Shown here: one piece after another, positions 1 to 5,424 of the stretch
Layout: every line of letters begins with the position of its first letter
Position numbering within the stretch: position 1 is the first letter of the stretch
Assembly (NCBI GenBank): GCA_021158895.1
Contig: JAGGSW010000109.1
Span: 1-5,611, forward strand
From: Candidatus Odinarchaeota archaeon
GTDB taxonomy: Archaea > Asgardarchaeota > Baldrarchaeia > Baldrarchaeales > DXJG01
Length of the DNA stretch: 5,611 bases
Direction of reading: 5' to 3'
Notes under the pieces: model-generated
Databases searched by the model: none
Seen by the model: the letters and a program-made list of their open reading frames with translations, nothing else
What the model was told of the DNA's origin: nothing
Made by a program: the position numbers and the translations under genes

Positions 1-276
1 CGTATGTTTGGGAGGTGGGGAGGACCCAATGGGGTGGTAACCCAAACTAGTGGCAAGGATACGGAACTCTTCAGTTACAATCTTAAATTCCTCAGCTCTA
101 TGTATTTTTGCATTAGGTGCGTGTATTGTCACAACTTCTAAGTCTCTCTTCTTCACTTCTTTAAAAATATCTCCTATTCTCAGCTTGAGAAAGTCCTGAA
201 CACTAAAGAACGCTAACTCTATCTCCCTGATATCTTTGAAAAAGTCTGGGAAGTCGCATCGCACCCCAAAACGCAT
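1..276 (-). CDS. TIM-barrel protein, xylose isomerase-like (N-terminal part, cut by window edge)
   Basis: An open frame of 92 codons runs from the ATG at 274-276 to the left edge with no stop. A good ribosome site, AGGTGAGG at 281-288, lies about 4 bases before the ATG. The visible protein starts MRFGVRCDFPDF, then shows IREIELAFFS (about residues 16-25), LEVVTIHAP (46-54) and an EEFRILATSLG helix (70-80). This alternation of an 'IEL' strand, a 'V..HAP' strand and a helix ending in LG is typical of sugar-phosphate isomerase/AP-endonuclease-2-like TIM barrels, several of which bind metals. The family call is from pattern memory and only about a third of a usual 250-300 residue protein is seen, so no substrate can be given. 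After LG the expected hydrophobic strand is missing and a Pro-rich run (HPIGSSPPPKHT) follows, which may be divergence or a frame error. The gene lies 69 bases downstream of the MBL-fold gene on the same strand. Confidence 0.6.
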   Translation of the reverse strand, partial: MRFGVRCDFPDFFKDIREIELAFFSVQDFLKLRIGDIFKEVKKRDLEVVTIHAPNAKIHRAEEFKIVTEEFRILATSLGYHPIGSSPPPKHT

Positions 277-280
277 ACTA

Positions 281-288
281 CCTCACCT
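281..288 (-). promoter_or_regulatory. Ribosome binding site of the edge TIM-barrel gene
   Basis: On the minus strand the sequence AGGTGAGG stands 4 bases before the ATG at 274-276. It is a strong match to the archaeal anti-Shine-Dalgarno complement and is the main support for this start. I see no convincing TATA box between this gene and the MBL-fold gene; a weak ACATATAA lies at 303-310 but would put the transcription start almost on the ATG. Confidence 0.6.
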
Positions 289-345
289 AAATTTTTGTGG
301 CGTTATATGTAATAGGCCCCGTAAAGAATGTAAAACAGATGTAGA

Positions 346-1254
346 TTAAACCTTAGTTTTCATAATACTTTTAAATCCTCTTTTCGTTTTAAGAACTAGT
401 CCGTTTCTTATTAACCTATGCAAATGTTTTTCTATCATTATTTTTTCGAAATGCTTAAATACCAGCTTTGGTTCTCGAAACCGCCCATAAATTATGGCTT
501 TATTGACAATTTCATCAATAGTATGTTCATCTTTTAAAAAATCTACTACTTTTCTCTCTCTTTCGAAAATCTTATCTAAATATTCATTAAGCCTTGTCTC
601 AATAACATCCCTGCCCATAATGATTCCCTTATGGCTTGTAACGGCTATCTCCGCCCTTAATTTTTTCACCTTATTTATAGATTCTATAAATTGATCTACA
701 TCGGAGTCTAAGCACCCATACCAAGGCCCAAAAGAAGTTAAATCTATGTCAGAAAGAAAAATGATCTTTGCATCGGGAATAAAGAAACAACAATGACCAA
801 TAGAATGCCCAGGTGTATGTATCACCTTTAACTTAACATCCCCCAAGTCAAAAACATATTCATCTTCAAATTCGAAATCAACCCTAGAATTTCTTAACCC
901 GAACGTTTCCTTTAGAAAAACACGTATAGCTTCAACTACCTCGTGTTCTAACGGTCCATAACGTTTTAATAATTCATTTACAGATCTCACAGCCGAAGCA
1001 TCAAATCTATGACAGCAAATTTTCGCATTTTTAAACAGATAGTTGCAACATGTATGGTCTTCATGACAATGAGAGTTAATAATTAAATCAACTCTTTTCT
1101 GCTTTAAAATTCTCTTTATAACTTCTTTCCCGAGACCAGTGTCAATTAAAGCCTTAACCTCATCATCAATAAATAGGGAGTTCGAGAAAGGATACCTACC
1201 ATGGTTCTCTCCCTCTATAAAAAACACCTTGTCGGAAAGTTCAATCCACCTCAT
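346..1254 (-). CDS. Metallo-beta-lactamase-fold hydrolase with C-terminal winged-helix-like domain
   Basis: This 302-residue protein is a probable metal-dependent hydrolase of the glyoxalase II/LACTB2-like type. The metal-site motifs are visible: H62-C-H64-E-D66-H67, H150 in TPGHS, D169 in LSDIDL, and H208 in TSHKG. The D169 motif has Ser where most members have Gly. From about residue 222 there is a helical, charged tail (ERERKVVDFL, then a hydrophobic core, then EKHLHRLIRNGLV) that matches the winged-helix-like domain found after the MBL domain in LACTB2-type proteins. No signal peptide or membrane segment is seen, so it is likely cytoplasmic. The start is supported by GGATGTG at 1260-1266, 5 bases before the ATG. 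Three CC pairs (69-70, 80-81, 155-156) near the metal motifs are unusual. The substrate is unknown: thioesters, phosphodiesters and RNA are all handled in this superfamily. It follows the LLM gene by 64 bases on the same strand. Confidence 0.88.
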   Translation of the reverse strand: MRWIELSDKVFFIEGENHGRYPFSNSLFIDDEVKALIDTGLGKEVIKRILKQKRVDLIINSHCHEDHTCCNYLFKNAKICCHRFDASAVRSVNELLKRYGPLEHEVVEAIRVFLKETFGLRNSRVDFEFEDEYVFDLGDVKLKVIHTPGHSIGHCCFFIPDAKIIFLSDIDLTSFGPWYGCLDSDVDQFIESINKVKKLRAEIAVTSHKGIIMGRDVIETRLNEYLDKIFERERKVVDFLKDEHTIDEIVNKAIIYGRFREPKLVFKHFEKIMIEKHLHRLIRNGLVLKTKRGFKSIMKTKV

Positions 1255-1318
1255 TTTTTCACATCCAAACTATCGTTTAAAACGGTAGCAACGGTCATAG
1301 TTGAATTCAAAATAGTTT

Positions 1319-1945
1319 TCAATACTGTTCCTTAAAGTAGGGTATGATTTTCTCGCCGTATAACTTATACTGCATGTCTCTATACTTTTCTGAAACCAAT
1401 GCTACAAGTACTATGTGTTGAGCACCAGCTTTTATCCATTTTTCAAGTTTATCAATACATGTTTCAGGGGATCCCCAAACATAAAATTCCTCAACGTCAT
1501 CAAAAGATATTTTCGATGCATATTCCATAATTTTCCTAACGTTTTCAGGTGTATACACAAATTTCTCGAGAGAAAGTTCTTCGGGCACTTCTATACCCTT
1601 TCTCTTTAGTTCTTCCGCAGCAAAAACCGAAAAAACTCTAGCAGGAAACTCGATAATTCTACCAGCAGTTTCATCATCTTGTGCAACAACACCATAAAGT
1701 AAAACACCATACTCAAATTCACCAGACCTACCATATTTCCTTCTTAGATTCTCTAGTTCCTCAAGCTTTTTCTTATAGTCTTCTGGTATTCTTCCAAGCG
1801 GAAGCCACCCATCACCATACTTAGCTGTAATTTTCAAAGTTCTTGGCGAGTTTGCAGCAATCCAAAGCGGTGAATGAGGTTTTTGAACAGGCTTAGGCCG
1901 AATAAAAGCATCCCTCAGCCTGAAGAATTCCCCTTCATAGTTCAC
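1319..1945 (-). pseudogene. LLM-class F420-type oxidoreductase, C-terminal part after a frameshift
   Basis: This frame holds the C-terminal two thirds of a luciferase-like TIM-barrel oxidoreductase. It continues the N-terminal part at 1953-2402 in another frame. Family signatures include VNYEGEFFRL, RPKPVQKPHSPLWIAAN, TAKYGDGWLPLG and a late FYVWGSPETCIDKLEKWIKAG segment, in the usual order. The first codon of the open stretch is GTG at 1943-1945, but coding similarity extends upstream of it (FWTKDL is in frame), so this GTG is probably an internal Val and not a true start. A weak AGGA at 1951-1954 could allow re-initiation, yet a half barrel would be unlikely to fold. Known relatives (methylenetetrahydromethanopterin reductase, F420-dependent dehydrogenases) use coenzyme F420 and others use FMN; which applies here cannot be told. 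The stop is TGA at 1319-1321. The MBL-fold gene follows after 64 bases. Confidence 0.8.
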
Positions 1946-1952
1946 AAGATCC

Positions 1953-2366
1953 TTAGTCCAAAAGCGATAAAATAACTTCTATAGCTTCTTTCATCCGGGA
2001 AACAGGCTTATCCCAAGGTATGCCAAAAGGAACAATGCTCATAGCTTCCCCAGCACCAACAGCAGCAATAACCCTACCATTTGAAATATGGTCAAGTGTC
2101 ATAATTGTTTGCGCAAGAACTGCAGGATGCCTAGTCTGAATATTAGTGACCGAAGTTCCAAGCTTAACTTTCTTCGTTACCATAGCAACCGCAGCAAGCG
2201 AAGTATAGGCCTCCACTGCATCAAGTCTCCGCAAACCCATTCCTACTAGGTGATCCGCCATCCAAATAGAATCAAAACCAAGTTCTTCAGCCATCTTAGC
2301 ACGTTTCAAAATCTCCTCCCAAGGGTGAAAAGGAAGAGCAATACCAAACTTAACATCCTCCTTCAT
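1953..2366 (-). pseudogene. LLM-class F420-type oxidoreductase, N-terminal part ending at a frameshift
   Basis: This is the first 137 residues of the same luciferase-like oxidoreductase. Signatures are KFGIALPFHPWEEIL, MAEELGFDSIWMADHL, KLGTSVTNIQTRHPAVLAQT and HISNGRVIAAVGAGEAM, the standard N-terminal order of F420-dependent LLM proteins. The frame then reads EAIEVILSLLD and hits TAA at 1953-1955, where relatives read on into a Trp-containing helix and a Y-E-G-E-F segment. Dropping one T from the TTTT of the coding strand (AAAA at 1960-1963) gives EVILSLWTKDLVNYEGEFF and one protein of about 348 residues, a normal length for the family. I chose the ATG at 2364-2366 because it begins MKEDVKFGI like the family and has GGGGGT 4 bases upstream; an ATG at 2400-2402 would add 12 residues and lacks a well-spaced ribosome site. 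It may be a broken gene, a sequencing error or, least likely, a recoded gene. Confidence 0.8.
1960..1963 (-). other. Site of the probable one-base insertion in the LLM gene
   Basis: A run of four A on the plus strand (TTTT in the coding sense) is where the two frames of the LLM gene join best. Reading CTT TTG GAC TAA stops the protein; with one T fewer, CTT TGG ACT AAG continues into the downstream frame and gives the family-typical SLWTKD. An alternative is removal of the T before CGC, which gives ILRFWTKD and is nearly as good, so the exact base is uncertain within 1960-1968. Confidence 0.65.
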
Positions 2367-2370
2367 GCCA

Positions 2371-2376
2371 ACCCCC
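2371..2376 (-). promoter_or_regulatory. Ribosome binding site deciding the LLM gene start
   Basis: GGGGGT on the minus strand lies 4 bases before the ATG at 2364-2366. A GGGGGT of the same kind precedes the preferred iorA start. It favours this ATG over the upstream ATG at 2400-2402. Confidence 0.45.
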
Positions 2377-2428
2377 ACATCAAAGCGAGTTTCAACTAAC
2401 ATACTTCCATGAGTAGTTATTTACCCCA

Positions 2429-2436
2429 TATATTTT
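2429..2436 (-). promoter_or_regulatory. Possible TATA box for the LLM gene
   Basis: AAAATATA on the minus strand would place transcription start at about 2403-2408, giving a leader near 40 bases to the preferred ATG at 2366, or an almost leaderless message from the ATG at 2402. No clear purine-rich TFB element is next to it, so this is a weak call. The region 2403-2568 is the only divergent intergenic stretch in the window and must hold promoters in both directions. Confidence 0.4.
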
Positions 2437-2503
2437 AGTATGGTGTAGTCAACTAGGTCAGGTACTAAAGTAAAGTATGTTAATGGTACGAAAAACGAAC
2501 CCC

Positions 2504-2517
2504 AAAGTTTTTATTAA
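2504..2517 (+). promoter_or_regulatory. BRE/TATA promoter of the ferredoxin gene
   Basis: AAAG at 2504-2507 followed by TTTATTAA at 2510-2517 fits an archaeal TFB-recognition element plus TATA box. Usual spacing puts the transcription start near 2540-2543, giving a leader of roughly 25-30 bases that contains the ribosome site. The same AAAG plus TTTATTAA arrangement is seen upstream of iorA. Confidence 0.55.
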
Positions 2518-2554
2518 TGCCCCCTAATTCTAAACAAAACATACTATCTGTGTT

Positions 2555-2560
2555 GGGAGG
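2555..2560 (+). promoter_or_regulatory. Ribosome binding site of the ferredoxin gene
   Basis: GGGAGG lies 8 bases before the ATG at 2569 and is a strong Shine-Dalgarno match; GGGAG continues just after it. It fixes the start of the ferredoxin. Confidence 0.7.
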
Positions 2561-2568
2561 GAGATTAT

Positions 2569-2796
2569 ATGCCAAGAGCTCCTAAAGTTGACCACAACTT
2601 ATGTAAAGGCCACGGAATTTGCTACGATGTCTGCCCAGCTGACCCAAAGGTCTACGAAATTAAAGGAGACCCGCCTAAAGCATGGGTGGTAAACCCAGAG
2701 TCATGTATTGAATGTGAGTCATGTGTTGCAAACTGTCCAGAAGGAGCAATTGAACTAGTGGACATCGAAGAAGCTGGACCAAAACCAGAAAGTTAA
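2569..2796 (+). CDS. Two-cluster ferredoxin with His-substituted first motif
   Basis: This 75-residue protein is a small soluble electron carrier. The second half has a standard [4Fe-4S] motif, C46-x2-C49-x2-C52-x3-C56-P. The first motif reads C12-K-G-H15-G-I-C18-Y-D-V-C22-P, so His stands where the second cluster Cys is normally found. By the usual bacterial-ferredoxin pairing, C22 completes the cluster of 46/49/52, and C56 completes the cluster of 12/18, leaving that cluster with three Cys. This would suit a [3Fe-4S] cluster or a [4Fe-4S] with a non-Cys ligand; a C-x-G-H-G-x-C arrangement is known from [3Fe-4S] ferredoxins. The length is ordinary. It has its own promoter, faces iorB tail to tail, and could accept electrons from IorAB, although this is inferred from position only. 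It could alternatively serve the LLM-side genes or a general pool. Confidence 0.92.
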   Translation: MPRAPKVDHNLCKGHGICYDVCPADPKVYEIKGDPPKAWVVNPESCIECESCVANCPEGAIELVDIEEAGPKPES

Positions 2797-2805
2797 ATAA
2801 CACTC

Positions 2806-2827
2806 TTTCTTTTTTATAAAAAAGAAA
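2806..2827. terminator. Bidirectional T-tract terminator (22-base perfect palindrome)
   Basis: A perfect 22-base inverted repeat with no spacer lies between the convergent ferredoxin and iorB genes. It contains T6 at 2810-2815 and A6 at 2818-2823, so each strand offers an oligo-T tract after the gene it serves: 14 bases past the ferredoxin stop and about 40 bases past the iorB stop. Archaeal RNA polymerase terminates at T-rich tracts, so one element can end both transcripts. The stem is nearly all A:T, so the T tracts rather than the hairpin are the likely signal. Confidence 0.65.
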
Positions 2828-2863
2828 ATTTGCAGTTTTGTGAAATAATGTTAAGCAGCGTCA

Positions 2864-3463
2864 CTAGTAGCTGTTTTTTGAATAGGAAGAGTAACCTAGT
2901 TTTAACGCTTTTATGTTAATTTCTCTCCAAGGTTCAGGCATTTTTGAAATAACTTTTTCGACGTTTTCCAGTTTTACGAAGCCATCAAGTATTTTACTGC
3001 CAAGCAACGCGCCAAGCATAACCATGTTCGCCGAAACATAGCTTCCAGCTTCTTCAGCAAGTTCATCAGCTTCTAAAATCACCGTTTTTAACCCAATTGA
3101 TTTAATTTTTTCAATTATTTCATCCATCTTGGGCATTTTTACCCCAGGTATATTGGGTCTAATTAGTCTCTTATTCAGAATTAGAATTGTTTCCCTATTC
3201 GCATAATTGATGTATCTTGCAGCTTCTAACAGCTCCATTGAAACAATTACATGAGCTCCATTTAGAGGAATTAACGGGGATTCAACATCGCCAAGCCTTA
3301 TATGCGTTACTACACTTCCCCCTCTTTGAGCCATACCATGTACCTCTGCGGTTAAAACCCTAGTTCCATTTAGTATTGCCGCTTCAGCTAAAACTCTTCC
3401 AAACGTTATTAACCCCTGGCCGCCAACACCGACAGCTAAAACATTCTTATATTTTCTATTCAT
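2864..3463 (-). CDS. iorB: Indolepyruvate ferredoxin oxidoreductase, beta subunit
   Basis: This is the small subunit of arylpyruvate:ferredoxin oxidoreductase, matching the gamma domain of 2-oxoacid:ferredoxin oxidoreductases. From the ATG at 3461-3463 it is 199 residues, the normal size. It shows the nucleotide-fold-like GVGGQGLIT loop at residues 12-20, HGMAQRGGSVVTHIRLG at 42-58 (a hallmark of this subunit) and SANMVMLGALLG around 144-155. The start was chosen because GGTGGT at 3468-3473 lies 4 bases before this ATG; a GTG at 3485-3487 would extend the protein by 8 residues and overlap iorA by 22 bases without need. The ATG comes two bases after the iorA stop, so translation is probably coupled. 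With IorA it converts indolepyruvate or phenylpyruvate plus CoA to the aryl-acetyl-CoA, CO2 and reduced ferredoxin in the cytoplasm. A more distant 2-oxoacid oxidoreductase is unlikely given the iorA neighbour. Confidence 0.93.
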   Translation of the reverse strand: MNRKYKNVLAVGVGGQGLITFGRVLAEAAILNGTRVLTAEVHGMAQRGGSVVTHIRLGDVESPLIPLNGAHVIVSMELLEAARYINYANRETILILNKRLIRPNIPGVKMPKMDEIIEKIKSIGLKTVILEADELAEEAGSYVSANMVMLGALLGSKILDGFVKLENVEKVISKMPEPWREINIKALKLGYSSYSKNSY

Positions 3464-3465
3464 TT

Positions 3466-5376
3466 TTACCACCAAAGTTCCTCCCACTCCTTTCCAGGTT
3501 TAATTGTAGGCTCTATAGCTTGAACTGGACAAACTTGAGCACAGTCTCCACAGCCGGCGCAAAGCATCGGATCAATATAGGCTTTTCCATCCTCTAGTAC
3601 TTGGATAGCTGGGCAAGCGAACACATTATAACATCTTGTACACGCTGTACATTTCTCAAGATCAACTCTATAAACAGGTATCTTAATGTTTTTCTTGCGA
3701 GCATCTGAAATAACTAACAAGGCACATTTTCTCAAAGACACAATAACAGCTGGCTTCCTTTTTTCTTCAACAAATTTTAGTGCTTCAGCAATTTTCTCCG
3801 CAGTTTCATCTAGTTTAAACGGATTAACAACGTCTATGTACTCTACTCCAATCGACTTAGCTATTTCCTCTGGTCTTATTATTTTCGCTGGTTCCCCACT
3901 AGCCGTTATACCCGTCCCTGGATGAGGTTGGTGACCAGTCATCGCTGTTATCCTATTATCCAATATAATTGTTAGAAATGGCGTGTTGTTATACACAGCA
4001 TTTATTAATGGTGGAATTCCCGCATGGAAAAACGTTGAATCACCTATAATCGCTATCATAGGCTGCTTAGTCGTTACCGCCAATCCATTTGCCGCACCTA
4101 TACTTCCACCCATCTCTATGCATGTGTCTTGTACTCTGTAAGGTGGATTTACACCTAAAGTGTAACAACCTATGTCTCCAAGATACACGGGTTTCATTTT
4201 CAACTTGCTTACAGCTTTTTTAAGAGCGAAAAAAGTTGCTCTATGAGGACATCCAGGACAGAGAGTTGGTGGTCTTGGTGGAACCTCAATACTTACTTCT
4301 TGATGAGTTCCTAGCCATGGAACACTTTGCTTGGAGACATTTAAGAACTTTACAAGGAAATCAGCAACTTTGTTTAACGTTAGTTCCCCAGCTCTCGGAA
4401 CCATATCCTTGCCGTGCACCTTTGCAGACATTCCTTCTTCCTGAAGTATAGCTTTTACTTTATCCTCAACTATAGGTTCTAATTCCTCCACTACAAGAAC
4501 TTCTTCAGCGTCTTCAACAGCCTTAACCACGAGTTTTCTAGGCACAGGAACCGTTGAACTAAGTTTAAGCAGAGTTATATCGTTTATCTTATCCATTTCC
4601 CTTAACACATCAACTACATGTCCATAGGTTATTCCACAAGCAATTATGACTTTCTTTGAACCTGGATTTTCAATTCTATTAAAAGGAAAATTGTTAACAG
4701 CCTCTTCTATCTTACTCCATCTTTTCAAAAGCTTCAATCTAAGCTTCCGGGCATGCGCAGGAACAACAACCCATCTTTCAGCATTTTTAGTAAATTCGCC
4801 CCAAACAGGCTTTCTTAACTTTCCTAGCTGCACTGGGCCTCTTGCATGACTTATTCTCGTTGTTGTCCTTAAAATTACTGGATGCTCAAACTTCTCACTG
4901 AAATCAAAAATCTCCTTGGTGAGTTCCTTTGCTTCCGCCGGACTATATGGTTCAAAAACAGGTATAAAGGCATGTAAACCATACCATCTATTATCTTGTT
5001 CGTTCTGACTACTCCACATGCCAACGTCATCCGCTGTTACAATTACAAATCCCCCTCTAACTCCTATATATGCACTACTCATGAAAGGATCCGCTGCAAC
5101 ATTTAAACCAACATGTTTCATACATGTTAAAGCTCTAACACCCGACATCGCCGCACCATAAGCCGCCTCAAAAGCAACCTTTTCATTAATACTCCACTCT
5201 ACATGAATACCCAGCACATTAGCATATTTCGCAAGGGTCTCCACAATTTCCGTTGAAGGAGTCCCAGGATAAGCTGAAGCAAAAGATATACCAGCCTCTA
5301 CAGCTCCTCTAGCTATCGCTTCATTTCCCATCAACAAAACAGTTCTGCCAACCTGCTCAAGAAAAACCCTAGACAT
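3466..5376 (-). CDS. iorA: Indolepyruvate ferredoxin oxidoreductase, alpha subunit
   Basis: This is the large catalytic subunit. Residues here count from an ATG at 5392-5394 (642 residues). The N-terminal domain has SAYPGTPSTEI at 40-50 and a conserved Glu, E71, in the NEKVAFE segment, as in thiamine diphosphate enzymes. A central domain spans about 245-350. The TPP-binding domain has LCPGCPHR (378-385), GDIGCYTLG (406-414), EMGGSIGAANG (427-437) and the GDS...N metal/TPP motif (451-480). The tail carries two iron-sulfur motifs: C582-x2-C585-x2-C588-x5-C594-P and C612-x2-C615-x2-C618-x3-C622-P. I prefer the ATG at 5374-5376 (636 residues), because GGGGG stands 7 bases before it and the likely transcription start falls at about 5385-5389, past the upstream ATG. 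Together with IorB it oxidises aryl pyruvates from aromatic amino acids; in some methanogens the reaction may run in reverse. All expected domains are present and intact. Confidence 0.95.
   Translation of the reverse strand: MSRVFLEQVGRTVLLMGNEAIARGAVEAGISFASAYPGTPSTEIVETLAKYANVLGIHVEWSINEKVAFEAAYGAAMSGVRALTCMKHVGLNVAADPFMSSAYIGVRGGFVIVTADDVGMWSSQNEQDNRWYGLHAFIPVFEPYSPAEAKELTKEIFDFSEKFEHPVILRTTTRISHARGPVQLGKLRKPVWGEFTKNAERWVVVPAHARKLRLKLLKRWSKIEEAVNNFPFNRIENPGSKKVIIACGITYGHVVDVLREMDKINDITLLKLSSTVPVPRKLVVKAVEDAEEVLVVEELEPIVEDKVKAILQEEGMSAKVHGKDMVPRAGELTLNKVADFLVKFLNVSKQSVPWLGTHQEVSIEVPPRPPTLCPGCPHRATFFALKKAVSKLKMKPVYLGDIGCYTLGVNPPYRVQDTCIEMGGSIGAANGLAVTTKQPMIAIIGDSTFFHAGIPPLINAVYNNTPFLTIILDNRITAMTGHQPHPGTGITASGEPAKIIRPEEIAKSIGVEYIDVVNPFKLDETAEKIAEALKFVEEKRKPAVIVSLRKCALLVISDARKKNIKIPVYRVDLEKCTACTRCYNVFACPAIQVLEDGKAYIDPMLCAGCGDCAQVCPVQAIEPTIKPGKEWEELWW
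3468..3473 (-). promoter_or_regulatory. Ribosome binding site of iorB overlapping the iorA stop
   Basis: GGTGGT on the minus strand includes the last Trp codon of iorA and the first base of its TAA, and sits 4 bases before the iorB ATG. This arrangement decides the iorB start and suggests that ribosomes ending iorA help to start iorB. Confidence 0.55.
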
Positions 5377-5383
5377 TTGTATA

Positions 5384-5388
5384 CCCCC
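5384..5388 (-). promoter_or_regulatory. Ribosome binding site deciding the iorA start
   Basis: GGGGG, followed by T, lies 7 bases before the ATG at 5374-5376. The upstream in-frame ATG at 5392-5394 has only A/T-rich sequence before it. The site therefore favours the shorter 636-residue IorA. Confidence 0.5.
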
Positions 5389-5410
5389 AATCATTAATTT
5401 AAAAGTAAAT

Positions 5411-5424
5411 TTAATAAATCTTTA
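5411..5424 (-). promoter_or_regulatory. BRE/TATA promoter of iorAB
   Basis: On the minus strand TTTATTAA (5411-5418) is preceded by the purine-rich CTAAAGA. Standard spacing puts the transcription start at about 5385-5389, giving a very short leader of about 10 bases before the ATG at 5376. The core octamer is identical to the one before the ferredoxin gene. Confidence 0.5.

Noticed and set aside
494..694. Plus-strand open frame of 66 codons inside the MBL gene
   Set aside because: It lies wholly antisense to a well-supported gene, has no ribosome site and a low-complexity Ser/Leu-rich product.
1267..1318. AAACTAT / ATAGTTT inverted repeat, a CGTTT-A-AAACG palindrome and a duplicated AACGGT between the LLM and MBL genes
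   Set aside because: Short arms with long loop or tiny units in AT-rich DNA; could be an operator but chance is as likely.
1415..1609. Plus-strand open frame of 64 codons within the LLM gene
   Set aside because: Antisense to strong family signatures; Phe-rich product expected from the reverse of charged helices.
2403..2568. Searched the divergent intergenic region for operators, riboswitches, RNA genes or CRISPR repeats
   Set aside because: Apart from the TATA-like elements and the ferredoxin ribosome site, only small imperfect repeats such as TAGT-CA-ACTA are seen.
3376..3597. Plus-strand open frame of 73 codons over the iorA/iorB junction
   Set aside because: Antisense shadow across two conserved proteins; no initiation signal.
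3686..4849. Three plus-strand open frames of 67-79 codons inside iorA (3686-3925, 4236-4451, 4646-4849)
   Set aside because: All are antisense to an intact catalytic subunit, lack ribosome sites and do not resemble a protein family I know.
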